A stretch of 64,000 nucleotides of DNA, from assembly GCF_022206305.1 (NCBI RefSeq), contig NZ_JAKOIW010000010.1:107766-171765 (forward strand), written 5' to 3'. The notes below the pieces were generated by a model that had not been told where the DNA came from, did no database searches, and was given only the letters and a program-made list of their open reading frames with translations. The stretch's first letter is position 1. Each line of letters begins with the position of its first letter. The DNA is from Gordonia sp. 'Campus' (GTDB lineage: Bacteria > Actinomycetota > Actinomycetes > Mycobacteriales > Mycobacteriaceae). Positions 32,215 to 42,370 of this stretch are shown here, piece by piece. Both the position numbers and the translations under genes were made by a program.

Positions 32215-33252
32215 TCAGATTGTGTCGTTGAGCGACTTGATCGGCATCGACAGATCGCTGAGGAGGTCGAGGTCGTCCTCCGCCGGCCGGCCGAGGGTCG
32301 TGAGGTAGTTGCCGACGATGACAGCGTTGATGCCGCCGAGGATGCCCTGTTTGGCACCGAGATCACCGAGGGTGATCTCACGCCCGCCGGCGAACCGGAG
32401 GATCGTGCGCGGCAGCGCCAGCCGGAACGCCGCGACCGACTTGAGGGCCTCGGACGCGGGCAGCACGTCGAGATCACCGAACGGGGTTCCCGGACGCGGA
32501 TTGAGGAAGTTGAGGGGCACCTCGTCGGGTTCGAGTTCGGCGAGCTCGGCCGCGAACTCGGCTCGCTGCTCGAGGGTCTCGCCCATGCCGAGGATGCCGC
32601 CGCAGCAGACCTCCATGCCGGCGTCGCGGATCATGCGCAGGGTGTCCCACCGCTCCTCCCAGGTGTGGGTGGTCACGACATTCGGGAAGTGGCTGCGCGC
32701 CGTCTCGAGGTTGTGGTTGTAGCGGTGCACGCCCATGTCGCGCAGCTGATCGACCTGCTCCTGGGTGAGCATGCCGAGACTGCACGCGATCTGGATGTCG
32801 ACCTCGTTGCGGATGGCCTCGATACCCGCTGCGACCTGACTGAGCAACCGCTTGTCGGGTCCGCGGACCGCGGCCACGATGCAGAACTCGGTCGCACCCG
32901 TCTTCGCGGTCTGCTTGGCCGCCTCGACCAGAGACGGGATGTCGATCCAGGCGCTGCGCACCGGCGAGGCGAACAGTCCCGACTGCGAACAGAAGTGGCA
33001 GTCCTCCGGGCATCCACCGGTTTTCAGCGAGATGATGCCCTCGACCTCGACCTCCGGTCCGCACCAGCGCATCCGCACGTCGTGCGCCAGTTGCAGGAGC
33101 TCCGTGAGGCGCTCGTCGGGCAGGCGCAGAACGCGCAGGACCTGATCCTGATCGAGCGGTTCGCCGCGCTCGAGCACCTGCTCGCGGGCGACGGCGAGGA
33201 TGTCGTCGGCGGTTTCGGTCGTGCCGGCGGCATCGACGGTTGCCTGGGTCAC
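32215..33252 (-). CDS. bioB: biotin synthase
   Basis: Radical-SAM enzyme that inserts sulfur into dethiobiotin. The 345-residue product has the SAM/4Fe-4S motif [12 protein letters not shown], the second-cluster cysteines in [12 protein letters not shown] and QIACSLGML, the YNHNLETA segment, ILGMGET, and [10 protein letters not shown]. Start GTG 33252 ([10 protein letters not shown]) has GGAG seven bases before it; the frame continues upstream into bioD but without family similarity. It is the last biotin-pathway enzyme of bioA-bioF-bioD-bioB, 41 bases after bioD, and is followed by bsaP. Confidence 0.96.
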   Translation of the reverse strand: MTQATVDAAGTTETADDILAVAREQVLERGEPLDQDQVLRVLRLPDERLTELLQLAHDVRMRWCGPEVEVEGIISLKTGGCPEDCHFCSQSGLFASPVRSAWIDIPSLVEAAKQTAKTGATEFCIVAAVRGPDKRLLSQVAAGIEAIRNEVDIQIACSLGMLTQEQVDQLRDMGVHRYNHNLETARSHFPNVVTTHTWEERWDTLRMIRDAGMEVCCGGILGMGETLEQRAEFAAELAELEPDEVPLNFLNPRPGTPFGDLDVLPASEALKSVAAFRLALPRTILRFAGGREITLGDLGAKQGILGGINAVIVGNYLTTLGRPAEDDLDLLSDLSMPIKSLNDTI

Positions 33253-33293
33253 TGGTGTACTCCTCGAGATGTATGTCCCTCGACGGGAACGGG

Positions 33294-34115
33294 TTACGAA
33301 GTCCGGACGAGCTGTTCCGGAAGATCGGACAAGGTGGTGGCGAGCCAGTCCGGGTCGAACCAGGACTGTGCAAGCCGACGAAACCGCGCGGGTTCCAGGG
33401 CTGCAGCGCCTGCGGGCAGGACGCCGACGACGGGCACGCCGGTCACGCGCGGCAGATCGCTGCGGTTGCAGCGCATCGCGAGGTCGGGATCGTCCGGCCA
33501 CCAGCCGATCACGAGGCCGGCCGGTCGGAGCCCGCGCGACCGCACGGCATCGACGGTCAGCTCGGCATGATTGAGCGAGCCGAGACCAGGTGTCACCACC
33601 ACGACGACGCCGTCGGGTGTGGCCGGCACGAGCGTCCGGGCGGCGATGTCGAGCAGCGTGGCCGTCTCACCCAGCCGCACCATCACCCCGCCGGCTCCCT
33701 CGACCAGGGTCAGGGGATGCGACTCGGCCAGTTCGTCCACCGTGCGGACGATCGCGGCGGGATCGGCGAGCGCCATCCCGGCACGCCGCGCGGCGGTGTC
33801 GGGTGCGAGCGGTTCCGGGTACCGGAACGATTCCACGGTCGTGACCTCGCCGGCGAGTCGTACGACCTCGGCCAGATCCCCCGGTTCGCCGGGACCCATC
33901 CCGGTCTGCACCGGTTTGTAGACGGCGACCCGGTTGGTGGGCCCTTCGAGGCTCGTCGCTTGCGCTCCGCGCACCTCAGGGAGCACAGCTCCGCGCACCT
34001 CAGGGAGCGGAGTGCCACGTGCCGCGGCGGCGAGCGCGGCGGTCGCGATCGTCTTGCCGACATCGGTGGAGGTACCGGTGACGGCGAGCACGCGACCGCG
34101 CGTGGACGCGGTCAT
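33294..34115 (-). CDS. bioD: dethiobiotin synthetase with a repetitive insert
   Basis: ATP-dependent carboxylation of diaminopelargonate to dethiobiotin. The 273-residue product has the variant P-loop [23 protein letters not shown], the [11 protein letters not shown] loop and [13 protein letters not shown]. Between the first helix and [10 protein letters not shown] there is an insert of roughly 25 residues that contains two copies of LPEVRGA; other BioD proteins have only a short turn there. The insert is in frame, so the enzyme is probably active. Start ATG 34115 overlaps the bioF stop (ATGA). Confidence 0.94.
   Translation of the reverse strand: MTASTRGRVLAVTGTSTDVGKTIATAALAAAARGTPLPEVRGAVLPEVRGAQATSLEGPTNRVAVYKPVQTGMGPGEPGDLAEVVRLAGEVTTVESFRYPEPLAPDTAARRAGMALADPAAIVRTVDELAESHPLTLVEGAGGVMVRLGETATLLDIAARTLVPATPDGVVVVVTPGLGSLNHAELTVDAVRSRGLRPAGLVIGWWPDDPDLAMRCNRSDLPRVTGVPVVGVLPAGAAALEPARFRRLAQSWFDPDWLATTLSDLPEQLVRTS
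33941..34012 (-). repeat. in-frame repeat element inside bioD
   Basis: Contains a 21-base sequence GCTCCGCGCACCTCAGGGAG(C) at 33964-33984 and exactly again at 33988-34008 (period 24). It is preceded by CCTTCGAGGCTCGTCGC. I recall this type of sequence as a dispersed short repeat in Gordonia- and Rhodococcus-like genomes, usually between genes. Here it is translated as part of BioD. Confidence 0.65.
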
Positions 34116-35329
34116 CGGGACCCCACCTCGCGAAGCGCCGCGTCGACCACGCCGGCGACATGGTCGAGGGTCGCGACGTCGAGATCGGCTCGCACCGTGA
34201 TCCGGAGGCGTGAGGTACCGGGCGGCACGGACGGGGGCCGGAAGCATCCGACCAGGACACCTCGGGCCCGGCACGCCGCGGCGGCCGCGACCGCACGCTG
34301 CGGGTCACCGACGATGATCGAGATGACCGCCGCGGCGGGTTCGTCGGCGCCGCAGGCCCGCGCGAGATGACGGGTGTTGTCGCGCAGCCGTTCCGGCAGC
34401 CCGGGATCGGAGCGCAGGACATCGAGTGCTGCGCGCGCGGCTCCCACCGCCGCCGGGTTGAGACCGGTGTCGAAGATGAACGGGCGCGCGCAGTCGATCA
34501 GATGTGACCGCAGAAGTCCCGACCCCAGCACCACCCCGCCCTGCGACCCCAGAGATTTCGACAGCACGGTCGTCATCACGAGGTCGGGCGCCCCGGACAG
34601 ACCGTGCTCGGCGAGGAGCCCACGACCACCGGGTCCGCGAACCCCCAGCGCATGCGCCTCGTCGACCAGCAACACGGCACCATGAGCGCGCGCCGCGGCG
34701 TAGAGGTCGGCGACCGGAGCCGGTTCACCGTCGATGCTGTAGACCGAATCGGTGACGACCAGTGCGCGCCGTTCCGTGCGCTGTGCCAGCGCGGACCGGA
34801 CGGCCTCGTGGTCGCCGCGGTCGACGACCACCACGCGGGCACGCGACAACCGGCAACCGTCGATGAGCGACGCGTGCGTCCCGGTGTCGCTCACGATGAG
34901 GTCGCCGCGCTGCGCCAGCGCGGTGATCGCCCCGACATTCGCGAGATACCCCGACGAGAAGGCCAGTGCGGCAGGGAAACCGAGGAAGGCGGCGAGCTCG
35001 TCCTCGAGGTCGGTGTGCGCACTGGTCGTCCCGACCACGAGGCGTGAGGCCGTCGCACCGCCGCCCCACTGCTGTGCGGCGGACTGCGCGCCGGCGACGA
35101 CAGCGGGGTGCGTCGACAGGCCGAGGTAGTCGTTGGAGCCGAGGTTGATCTCGTCGGCATCGGCCTGCCGGACATGCGGCTCACGATGCAGCCCGGCCTC
35201 GAGCCGGTCACGTGCGGCGCCGGCCAGCCACGCGAGCCCCACGTCAGTGCCGCCGACCTGACCGCCGACCTCACCGTCGTCGACGCGGCCATCGGTACCG
35301 ACACCGCTCGGCATCTGGATGGAGGTCAT
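34112..35329 (-). CDS. bioF: 8-amino-7-oxononanoate synthase
   Basis: PLP enzyme that condenses pimeloyl-thioester with alanine. The 405-residue product shows [59 protein letters not shown], and the PLP lysine in [11 protein letters not shown]. The first ~25 residues are Gly/Asp-rich and poorly conserved. Start ATG 35329 overlaps the bioA stop (ATGA). Downstream bioD overlaps too, so bioA-bioF-bioD form one coupled unit. Confidence 0.96.
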   Translation of the reverse strand: MTSIQMPSGVGTDGRVDDGEVGGQVGGTDVGLAWLAGAARDRLEAGLHREPHVRQADADEINLGSNDYLGLSTHPAVVAGAQSAAQQWGGGATASRLVVGTTSAHTDLEDELAAFLGFPAALAFSSGYLANVGAITALAQRGDLIVSDTGTHASLIDGCRLSRARVVVVDRGDHEAVRSALAQRTERRALVVTDSVYSIDGEPAPVADLYAAARAHGAVLLVDEAHALGVRGPGGRGLLAEHGLSGAPDLVMTTVLSKSLGSQGGVVLGSGLLRSHLIDCARPFIFDTGLNPAAVGAARAALDVLRSDPGLPERLRDNTRHLARACGADEPAAAVISIIVGDPQRAVAAAAACRARGVLVGCFRPPSVPPGTSRLRITVRADLDVATLDHVAGVVDAALREVGSR

Positions 35330-36660
35330 GCGCCTGCTCCCACCGGTCGGCGGTCGCCGACGCTCGCGCGGACGGCGGCGCCGATCCCGCGGACGATGAC
35401 GGCGATGTCCTCGTCCGAGCAGATGAACGGCGGCATCGTGTACACCAGGTTCCGGAACGGCCGCAGCCACACGCCCGCATGCACCGCGGCCTCGGTGGCG
35501 GCGGCCATGTCGACCGGACGGTCGAGTTCGACGACGCCGATGGCCCCGTGCACGCGGACGTCGACCACGCCGTCGACCTCCCTCAGCGGCGCCAGACCTC
35601 CGGCCAGACCCTGTTCGATCGCGCGCACCCGCTGTGCCCACGGGAACTCGAGCAACAACTCGATCGCTGCGATCGCGACCGCGCAGGCGAGCGGATTGGC
35701 CATGAAGGTGGGCCCGTGGGCGAGGCCGCCCGCCTCCCCCGCGCTGATGACCTCGGCGATCCGGGTCGTGCACAGCGTGGCGGCGAGCGTCATGTAGCCA
35801 CCCGTCAGGGCCTTGCCGACGCACATGATGTCCGGCGACACACCCGGTGTCGTCGATGCCCGGTCGGCCGACCCGGGGGCGGCATCGGCGGCGAACATGG
35901 TGCCGGTGCGGCCGAAGCCCGTCGCGATCTCGTCGAAGATCAGCAGGACGTCATGCCGGTCGCAGATGTCGCGGAGGGTGCGCAGGTACTGCGCGTCGTG
36001 GAAACGCATGCCGCCCGCGCCCTGCACGATCGGTTCGACGATGACCGCGGCGAGTTCGTCCCGGTGTTCGCGGACCGCTTGCTCGAGACGCGCGGCGTAC
36101 TCGGGGCGGAAGTCGGCGGGCGGGGCGTCGACGAAGACCTGTCGAGCCAGCACCCCCGACCACATCGAGTGCATCCCGCCGTCGGGGTCGCAGACGCTCA
36201 TCGGGGTGAAAGTGTCGCCGTGATAGCCGCCGCGCCAGGTCAGCAACCGCGTACGCCCCGACTGCCCGCGGCTGCGCCAGTACTGCAGCGCCATCTTCAC
36301 CGCGACCTCGACCGACACCGAGCCCGAATCGCAGAAGAAGACCTTCTGCAGCGGCGCCGGGGTCACCTCGACCAGCAACCGGGCGAGGCGAGCGGCGGGT
36401 TCGTGGGTCAGGCCGCCGAACATGACGTGCGACATGCGGCCCAGCTGCGCGGTCGCAGCGGCGTCGAGGCGCGGGTGCCGATAGCCGTGGATCGCCGCCC
36501 ACCAGGAACTCATCCCGTCGACGACCGACCGCCCGTCGGCGAGTTGCAGGCGAACCCCCGACGCGGACGAGACGACCAGCGGGCTGGCGGGCGCGGGCAT
36601 CGCACCGTAGGGATGCCAGATGTGCTCGGCGTCGACGCGACTGATCTCGTCGGGGTCCAC
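35326..36660 (-). CDS. bioA: adenosylmethionine-8-amino-7-oxononanoate aminotransferase
   Basis: Class-III aminotransferase that uses SAM as amino donor to make 7,8-diaminopelargonate. The 444-residue product has the substrate motif [70 protein letters not shown], the PLP lysine in [11 protein letters not shown], and [13 protein letters not shown]. Start GTG 36660 ([13 protein letters not shown]) is preceded by GGAGG eight bases upstream. It is the first gene of the bio operon and lies across three palindromic operators from divergent bioQ. Confidence 0.96.
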   Translation of the reverse strand: MDPDEISRVDAEHIWHPYGAMPAPASPLVVSSASGVRLQLADGRSVVDGMSSWWAAIHGYRHPRLDAAATAQLGRMSHVMFGGLTHEPAARLARLLVEVTPAPLQKVFFCDSGSVSVEVAVKMALQYWRSRGQSGRTRLLTWRGGYHGDTFTPMSVCDPDGGMHSMWSGVLARQVFVDAPPADFRPEYAARLEQAVREHRDELAAVIVEPIVQGAGGMRFHDAQYLRTLRDICDRHDVLLIFDEIATGFGRTGTMFAADAAPGSADRASTTPGVSPDIMCVGKALTGGYMTLAATLCTTRIAEVISAGEAGGLAHGPTFMANPLACAVAIAAIELLLEFPWAQRVRAIEQGLAGGLAPLREVDGVVDVRVHGAIGVVELDRPVDMAAATEAAVHAGVWLRPFRNLVYTMPPFICSDEDIAVIVRGIGAAVRASVGDRRPVGAGA

Positions 36661-36691
36661 GGTGCACCCTCCTCTCGGCAACGGCGGCAGT

Positions 36692-36749
36692 CCTGGACAG
36701 CGTCCAGGAGTCCTGAACACCGTACAGGCAACCCTGGACGGTGTACAGG
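36692..36749. promoter_or_regulatory. three tandem BioQ operators
   Basis: Site 1 CCTGGACAGCGTCCAGG (36692-36708) is a perfect palindrome. Site 2 CCTGAACACCGTACAGG (36712-36728) and site 3 CCTGGACGGTGTACAGG (36733-36749) each have one mismatch between arms. Centres are 20 and 21 bases apart, so all three face the same side of the helix. They fill the bioA-bioQ promoter region, and a possible bioA -10 (TACGGT, minus strand) lies in site 2. Confidence 0.8.
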
Positions 36750-36781
36750 CGGCTGGTTCCGGCGCCTTGCGCCGAGGTCAC

Positions 36782-36787
36782 TACGCT
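36782..36787 (+). promoter_or_regulatory. -10 box of bioQ (leaderless type)
   Basis: TACGCT, seven bases before the GTG start at 36795. Confidence 0.55.
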
Positions 36788-36794
36788 GACGCTG

Positions 36795-37352
36795 GTGAGC
36801 AACAGCCGCACCGACGTCCTCCGCGCTGCCCGCGACATCCTCGGCGAGCACAGCCTGGCCGACCTGTCGATGCGACGGTTGGCCACCGAACTCGGCGTGC
36901 GGCCCAACGCGCTGTACTGGCACTTCCCGAACAAGCAGACGCTTCTCGCAGCGCTGGCCGATGACATCCTCGGCTCGATCGCCATCCCCGACGCCGGAAT
37001 CCGATGGGACGACCGATTGGACCGGCTGGCCACCGACATGCGGGCGGCACTCCTCGAGGTCCCCGACAGCGCGGAGATCGTCTCGTCGAGCTGGGCCAGC
37101 GGTCTGTCCGCGAAGACGATCACCGCCGACATCATCGCCGCCGGCCACGCCGGCGGGCTGTCGATCCGTGACGCCGAGGCCGTGAGCACGGCGCTGTGTC
37201 AGCTGGTCATCGGCCTGACCATCGAGGAACAGACCCGCGCGCAGATGGAACGGCTCGGTGTCATCGAACCGTCGGGACGCGACTTCGGCGGTGAGTTCCG
37301 GGACGGGCTGTCGATCATCCTCGACGGGGCCCGGACGCGACGGACTGCGTAG
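36795..37352 (+). CDS. bioQ: BioQ-type TetR-family regulator of biotin genes
   Basis: A 185-residue TetR protein. The N-terminal HTH spans TDVLRAARDILGEHSLADLSMRRLATELGVRPNALYWHFPNKQTLLAAL (residues ~5-52), followed by a helical ligand/dimer domain. Divergent position from bioA and the three operators between them identify it as the biotin repressor of the BioQ type known in corynebacteria and mycobacteria. GTG 36795 lies seven bases after a TACGCT box, so a leaderless mRNA is likely. The repressor would then also autoregulate through the same operators. Confidence 0.87.
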   Translation: MSNSRTDVLRAARDILGEHSLADLSMRRLATELGVRPNALYWHFPNKQTLLAALADDILGSIAIPDAGIRWDDRLDRLATDMRAALLEVPDSAEIVSSSWASGLSAKTITADIIAAGHAGGLSIRDAEAVSTALCQLVIGLTIEEQTRAQMERLGVIEPSGRDFGGEFRDGLSIILDGARTRRTA

Positions 37353-37432
37353 GTTACGGATGGCAGCTCCCGGGCGGCCCGATCGGCCGGGTGTCGCATC
37401 CGCCGGAATCGGAATTTCACAGCTTCGGCGGG

Positions 37433-37438
37433 TACATT
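37433..37438 (+). promoter_or_regulatory. possible -10 box of the acyltransferase gene
   Basis: TACATT, leaving a leader of about 60 bases before GTG 37506. Confidence 0.4.
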
Positions 37439-37505
37439 GCTAGCCGATCAGCCCCGGCCCGACCCCGCGAGAGGCGGCCCACCCCCGACCGGAAAGACAC
37501 CTTCT

Positions 37506-39704
37506 GTGGCATCGACGACGCGAGTGGTGGCACCGGAGTCGGCGCCCTCGACTCCGACGACGCCCGCCTACCGAACCGACCTCGACGGCCTGCGGGGCAT
37601 CGCCATCGCCCTCGTCGCCTGTTTCCACGTCTGGTTCGGCAAGGTCTCCGGCGGAGTCGACGTCTTCCTCACGTTGTCCGGCTACTTCTTCATCGGGTCG
37701 CTGCTCCGCCACGCGATCTCCAGTCAGGCCCCGCACGTCACCTTCCGGGACACGCTCAATCCGTGGCCGCGACTGAAACGCCTCCTCAAGCGGCTGCTCC
37801 CGGCACTGTTCACGGTGCTGATCGCAGTCACGCTGCTCACCCTTCTGATCCTGCCCCAGACGCGCTGGGCCAACGTCGGACGCGAGGTCATCGCGAGCGC
37901 GCTCTACTACCAGAACTGGTACCTGGCGCAGAACTCCCAGGACTACCTCGCGGCGAGCTCGGCCAACAGTCCCCTGCAACACATCTGGTCGATGTCGGTC
38001 CAGGGCCAGTTCTTCGTCCTGACGCTCCTCGTCGCACTCGCGTTCGCGGCGCTGCTCAAGCTCGGCGCCCGCCTGGCGCAGCCGTTCGCCGACCCGCGGA
38101 TCATCCGACTCGTCGTCGGCGGTGCACTGTTGCTCGTGGCGCTGGTGTCGTTCTACTGGGCGCATCGAGGGCTCGCGATCAACCAGCCCTACAACTACTA
38201 CGACACCCTGTCGCGCCTGTGGGAGCCGCTCGCCGGTGGTCTGCTGGCGATCTGGCTGCCGACCCTGCGGGTCCCCAACTGGGTGCGCAACATCGCGACG
38301 GTCTTCGCTCTGGCACTGATCGTCAGTTGCGGGTTCTGGATCGACGGCGTGAACGCCTACCCGGGACCGATGGCCCTCGTCCCGGTCGGCGCGACGCTGC
38401 TCATCATCTGGGCCGGCGGCACCGCCCTGCAGAAAGCACCGAGCGGCGCCCATGCCGCCGCGCAGGAGATGCCCGTCGTCAACCGCTGGCTCGCCGGCAG
38501 CTGGCCGGTGTGGCTCGGCACCATTGCCTATGCGCTCTACCTGTGGCACTGGCCGCTGCTCATCTTCTACCTGACCTGGCGCGACAAGAACCACGCGAAT
38601 TTCATCGAAGGCGTGGGCATCCTCGCGGTCTCGGTCGGGCTCGCCTGGCTGACCAAGCGCTACATCGAAGATCCGCTACGTGGCGGCAACCGGTCGGCGC
38701 TCGTCCGTGGCACGCGCGACGGGCGGTCCCGATGGCTCTCGTACACCTCGGTGGTCACCTCGATCCTGGTGGTGGCCACCCTGGTCACCGGCATCGGGAT
38801 CACCGTATGGGAACGACACGTCGCCAACATCGTCGTCGACACCAAGAACCTCGATCCGCGTTCCTACCCCGGTGCGCGTGCACTGCTCGACGGCTGGCCG
38901 GTACCCGCCGTCGACCCGCAGCCGTCTGCGCTGGCCGTGATCAAGGACTTCCCGGAGACCTCCACCGACGGCTACATGAGCGACTTCACCGACAACGACA
39001 TCCATGTCGGCGTCTACGGCGACCCGAACGCCACCCGGACCATCGCCCTGGCCGGTGGCTCACATGCCGAGATGTGGATCTCCGCCCTCGACATCCTCGG
39101 CAAACGCAACGGCTTCAAGGTGACGACCTACCTCAAGATGGGGTGTCCGCTGTCGACCAACCCGGTCCCCAAGCAGCGCGGGGTCCCCTACCCCGAGTGC
39201 TACGACTGGGGCCAGCGCGTCATCGACCGGGTCATCGCCGACAAACCCGATGCCGTCCTCACCAACTCCACCCGACCCCGGGACTACGAGCCCGGCGACT
39301 GGGTACCGCCTGACTACGTACCCATCTTCGATCGCTTCCTCGACGCCGGGATCCCCGTGCTCGGCATGCGCGACACCCCGTGGCCGAAGAACGCGAAGGG
39401 CACGATCGACACCCCGATCTGTCTCGCCGACGGCGGCGACGCCGAGAGTTGCGGGTCACGCCGCGATGCCGTCCTCGCTCCCGAGGATCCCGCGGCCGCC
39501 CTCGCCGCGACCCGACCCGACTTCCATCCCCTGGACATGTCCGACGGCATCTGCGACGCCGAGCGGTGCCCGGCGATCGTCGGCAACATCACCGTCTACA
39601 AGGATCCCCACCACCTGAGCGCCACCTACGTCCGCAGCCTCACCGACGAGCTCGGACGGCAGATGGCGACTCAGCTCCCGTGGACGGGCCCGCAGGTACC
39701 CTGA
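37506..39704 (+). CDS. membrane acyltransferase (OafA/YrhL type) with SGNH domain
   Basis: A 732-residue protein with two parts. Residues ~20-420 are an Acyltransferase-3 membrane domain starting YRTDLDGLRGIAIALVACFH, with VDVFLTLSGYFF, about ten membrane segments, and LWHWPLLIFYLTW. After a last membrane helix, residues ~470-732 form a periplasmic SGNH hydrolase-like domain with IALAGGSHAEMW and the late DPHHLSATYV. Such fusions O-acetylate or otherwise acylate cell-envelope polysaccharides; the substrate here is unknown. Start GTG 37506 has GGAAAG eight bases upstream. The window's tre genes follow, but no functional link is shown. Confidence 0.9.
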   Translation: MASTTRVVAPESAPSTPTTPAYRTDLDGLRGIAIALVACFHVWFGKVSGGVDVFLTLSGYFFIGSLLRHAISSQAPHVTFRDTLNPWPRLKRLLKRLLPALFTVLIAVTLLTLLILPQTRWANVGREVIASALYYQNWYLAQNSQDYLAASSANSPLQHIWSMSVQGQFFVLTLLVALAFAALLKLGARLAQPFADPRIIRLVVGGALLLVALVSFYWAHRGLAINQPYNYYDTLSRLWEPLAGGLLAIWLPTLRVPNWVRNIATVFALALIVSCGFWIDGVNAYPGPMALVPVGATLLIIWAGGTALQKAPSGAHAAAQEMPVVNRWLAGSWPVWLGTIAYALYLWHWPLLIFYLTWRDKNHANFIEGVGILAVSVGLAWLTKRYIEDPLRGGNRSALVRGTRDGRSRWLSYTSVVTSILVVATLVTGIGITVWERHVANIVVDTKNLDPRSYPGARALLDGWPVPAVDPQPSALAVIKDFPETSTDGYMSDFTDNDIHVGVYGDPNATRTIALAGGSHAEMWISALDILGKRNGFKVTTYLKMGCPLSTNPVPKQRGVPYPECYDWGQRVIDRVIADKPDAVLTNSTRPRDYEPGDWVPPDYVPIFDRFLDAGIPVLGMRDTPWPKNAKGTIDTPICLADGGDAESCGSRRDAVLAPEDPAAALAATRPDFHPLDMSDGICDAERCPAIVGNITVYKDPHHLSATYVRSLTDELGRQMATQLPWTGPQVP

Positions 39705-39801
39705 CCGGCGCCCGGCCAACCCCCGCGAGGGCGTCGCGTGGGACATCTCTCATCGCGGAAGCGCCCCGGCGTTCCGAGATGACCGTCCGCCGCAACGCGA
39801 C

Positions 39802-39807
39802 TAGTGT
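39802..39807 (+). promoter_or_regulatory. possible -10 box of glgX/treX (leaderless type)
   Basis: TAGTGT, six bases before ATG 39814. Confidence 0.45.
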
Positions 39808-39813
39808 CGACTC

Positions 39814-42366
39814 ATGACGTCGCCGAAGGCGGGTGAGTCCGTGCCGCCGTCCCCCGGTGAGCAGCCGGACGATCCGAACACCTCTCCCCAGACCCCTCAG
39901 CCGGACACCTCGACCGGCGCCGCCGACACCCCGTCGGGCGAGGACGCAGGCGGCCGCTCGGTGGAGCTACCGGCCGACCCCGCGCACACCGATGTCCTCG
40001 TCGAGCCCGAGCCGGAACCCATCCCCGTGTGGCCGGGGACTCCATTCCCGCTCGGCGCGACCTATGACGGTGTGGGAACCAACTTTTCACTGTTCTCCGA
40101 GGTCGCCGAGGCAGTCGAGCTGTGTCTGATCGATCGGGACGGCAAGGAGCGTCGCATCCGCCTCGAGGAGGTGGACGGTTACTGCTGGCACTGCTATCTC
40201 CCCAACATCGGTCCCGGGCAGTTCTACGGCTTCCGCGTCTACGGCCCGTATGACCCCTCGCAGGGACTCCGCTGCGACCCGAGCAAGCTCCTGCTCGACC
40301 CGTACGGCAAGGCATTCCACGGGGAGTTCGACGGCGACGCCTCGCTGTTCTCCTACCCGTTGCCGACGCCTCCCGACGAGAACGACTCCGACGGTTCACC
40401 CGAGGACGGCACGGCCGAGTCCGCCGCACCCGGCCAGGACCCGGCCGAGGGCAGCCCGGAGGTCGACGCCGACCCGGACGGCGGGGACGATTCCGCCGGC
40501 ACTGCCGGGCAGGACGGCGCCGCGGATTCCGCAACGGACGCCGCAGAGCCGTCCGGCGACGTCCCCGAACCCGCCCAGCCGCAGGAGGCCCCCGAACCCG
40601 AGCCGAATCCGATGCCCCAGCTGGACTCGCTCGGTCACACGATGCTGTCGGTGGTCATCAACCCGTACTTCGACTGGCAGAACGATCGCGCTCCCAACCG
40701 TCCGTACCACCAGACCGTGATCTACGAAGCCCACGTCAAGGGCATGACCGCCACGCATCCCGGCATACCCGAGCACCTGCGCGGCACGTACGCGGGACTG
40801 TGCCACCCCGTGATCATCGAGCATCTCCAGTCCCTCGGGATCACCGCCATCGAGCTCATGCCGGTCCACCAGTTCATGCAGGACTTCGTGCTGCGCGACA
40901 AGGGACTCCGGAACTACTGGGGCTACAACACCTTCGGGTTCCTGGCACCCCACATCGAATACTCGTCGAACCCGGACCAGCCGGCCAGCGCGGTCACCGA
41001 GTTCAAGGCGATGGTGCGCGAGTTCCACAACGCGGGCATCGAAGTCATCCTCGATGTGGTCTACAACCACACCGCCGAGGGCAACCATCTGGGTCCGACC
41101 GTGTCGTTCCGCGGCATCGACAACGCGGCCTATTACCGTCTCGTCGACGGCGAACCCGAGATGTACATGGACTACACGGGAACCGGTAACAGCCTCAACG
41201 GTCGTCACCCGCACACGCTGCAGCTCATCATGGATTCGCTGCGGTACTGGATCCTCGAGATGCATGTCGACGGTTTCCGATTCGATCTCGCCTCGACGCT
41301 CGCTCGCGAGCTGCACGACGTCGACCGATTGTCAGCGTTCTTCGATCTGGTGCAACAGGATCCGGTCGTCAGCCAGGTCAAGCTCATCGCCGAGCCGTGG
41401 GACGTCGGCGAGGGCGGTTACCAGGTCGGCAACTTCCCCCCGCTGTGGACCGAGTGGAACGGCAAGTACCGCGACACCATGCGCGACTACTGGCGCGGTG
41501 AACCGTCGACGCTGGGTGAGTTCGCCTCGCGGTTGACCGGGTCGTCGGATCTGTACGAGGCCACCGGGCGACGCCCGCTCGCCAGCATCAACTTCGTCAT
41601 CGCACACGACGGTTTCACCTTGCGGGACCTGGTGTCCTACAACGAGAAACACAATGCGGCCAACGGCGAGGACAATCGGGACGGCGAAAGCCACAACCGG
41701 TCCTGGAACTGCGGGGTCGAGGGGCCGACCGACGATCCGGAGATCAACGCGCTGCGGGCACGCCAGCAACGCAACGTCCTGGCGACGCTGTTCCTTTCCC
41801 AGGGCACCCCCATGCTCGCGCACGGTGACGAGATCGGCCGTACGCAGCAGGGCAACAACAACGTCTACTGCCAGGACTCCGAACTGTCCTGGATGGACTG
41901 GACCCTGGCCGAGGAGAACGCCGACCTGCTCGAGTTCACCCGCAAGGCCATCGCGCTGCGCACCCACCACCCGGTGTTCCGCCGGCGGAAGTTCTTCGGC
42001 GGCAAGCCGATCCGATGGGGCGACCAGGCTCTCGACATCGCATGGCTGACCCCTGCCGGCGAGGAGATGACCGCCGAGGACTGGGACAGCGGGTTCGGCA
42101 AGAGCCTCGCGGTCTTCCTGAACGGGAACGGCCTCGGTGAGAAGGACGAACGCGGCGAACCGGTCGTCGACGATTCGTTCTTCATCTGCTTCAACGCCCA
42201 CTACGAGGACCTCGAGTTCGCCCTGCCGCCGGAGTGGTACGGCACCGAGTGGGTCGGCGAGCTCGACACCACCCATCCCACCGGCGAGACCGAACTGACC
42301 GCGGAGGCGGGACAGGCCGTCTCTGTAGGCGGACGCTCGGTGTTGGTCTTGCGAAAGACGTCCTGA
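39814..42366 (+). CDS. glgX: glycogen debranching enzyme GlgX/TreX with acidic insert
   Basis: GH13 isoamylase-type debranching enzyme acting on alpha-1,6 links of glycogen, feeding linear glucans to TreY. The 850-residue product has a ~70-residue acidic Pro-rich N-terminus, the CBM48 domain from [19 protein letters not shown], and a catalytic barrel with VVYNHTAEG, the nucleophile Asp in [10 protein letters not shown], acid Glu in LIAEPWDVG and Asp in [11 protein letters not shown]. Between the CBM48 domain and the barrel (residues ~190-270) lies an ~80-residue insert of Asp, Glu, Pro, Ala and Ser that typical GlgX lack. It is four bases before treY, as in the mycobacterial treX-treY pair. 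Confidence 0.93.
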   Translation: MTSPKAGESVPPSPGEQPDDPNTSPQTPQPDTSTGAADTPSGEDAGGRSVELPADPAHTDVLVEPEPEPIPVWPGTPFPLGATYDGVGTNFSLFSEVAEAVELCLIDRDGKERRIRLEEVDGYCWHCYLPNIGPGQFYGFRVYGPYDPSQGLRCDPSKLLLDPYGKAFHGEFDGDASLFSYPLPTPPDENDSDGSPEDGTAESAAPGQDPAEGSPEVDADPDGGDDSAGTAGQDGAADSATDAAEPSGDVPEPAQPQEAPEPEPNPMPQLDSLGHTMLSVVINPYFDWQNDRAPNRPYHQTVIYEAHVKGMTATHPGIPEHLRGTYAGLCHPVIIEHLQSLGITAIELMPVHQFMQDFVLRDKGLRNYWGYNTFGFLAPHIEYSSNPDQPASAVTEFKAMVREFHNAGIEVILDVVYNHTAEGNHLGPTVSFRGIDNAAYYRLVDGEPEMYMDYTGTGNSLNGRHPHTLQLIMDSLRYWILEMHVDGFRFDLASTLARELHDVDRLSAFFDLVQQDPVVSQVKLIAEPWDVGEGGYQVGNFPPLWTEWNGKYRDTMRDYWRGEPSTLGEFASRLTGSSDLYEATGRRPLASINFVIAHDGFTLRDLVSYNEKHNAANGEDNRDGESHNRSWNCGVEGPTDDPEINALRARQQRNVLATLFLSQGTPMLAHGDEIGRTQQGNNNVYCQDSELSWMDWTLAEENADLLEFTRKAIALRTHHPVFRRRKFFGGKPIRWGDQALDIAWLTPAGEEMTAEDWDSGFGKSLAVFLNGNGLGEKDERGEPVVDDSFFICFNAHYEDLEFALPPEWYGTEWVGELDTTHPTGETELTAEAGQAVSVGGRSVLVLRKTS

Positions 42367-42370
42367 CCAG

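Noticed and set aside
39705..39800. A terminator hairpin after the acyltransferase gene (CATCTC...GAGATG)
   Set aside because: The stem needs a bulge and mismatches and has no T-tract; too weak to list.
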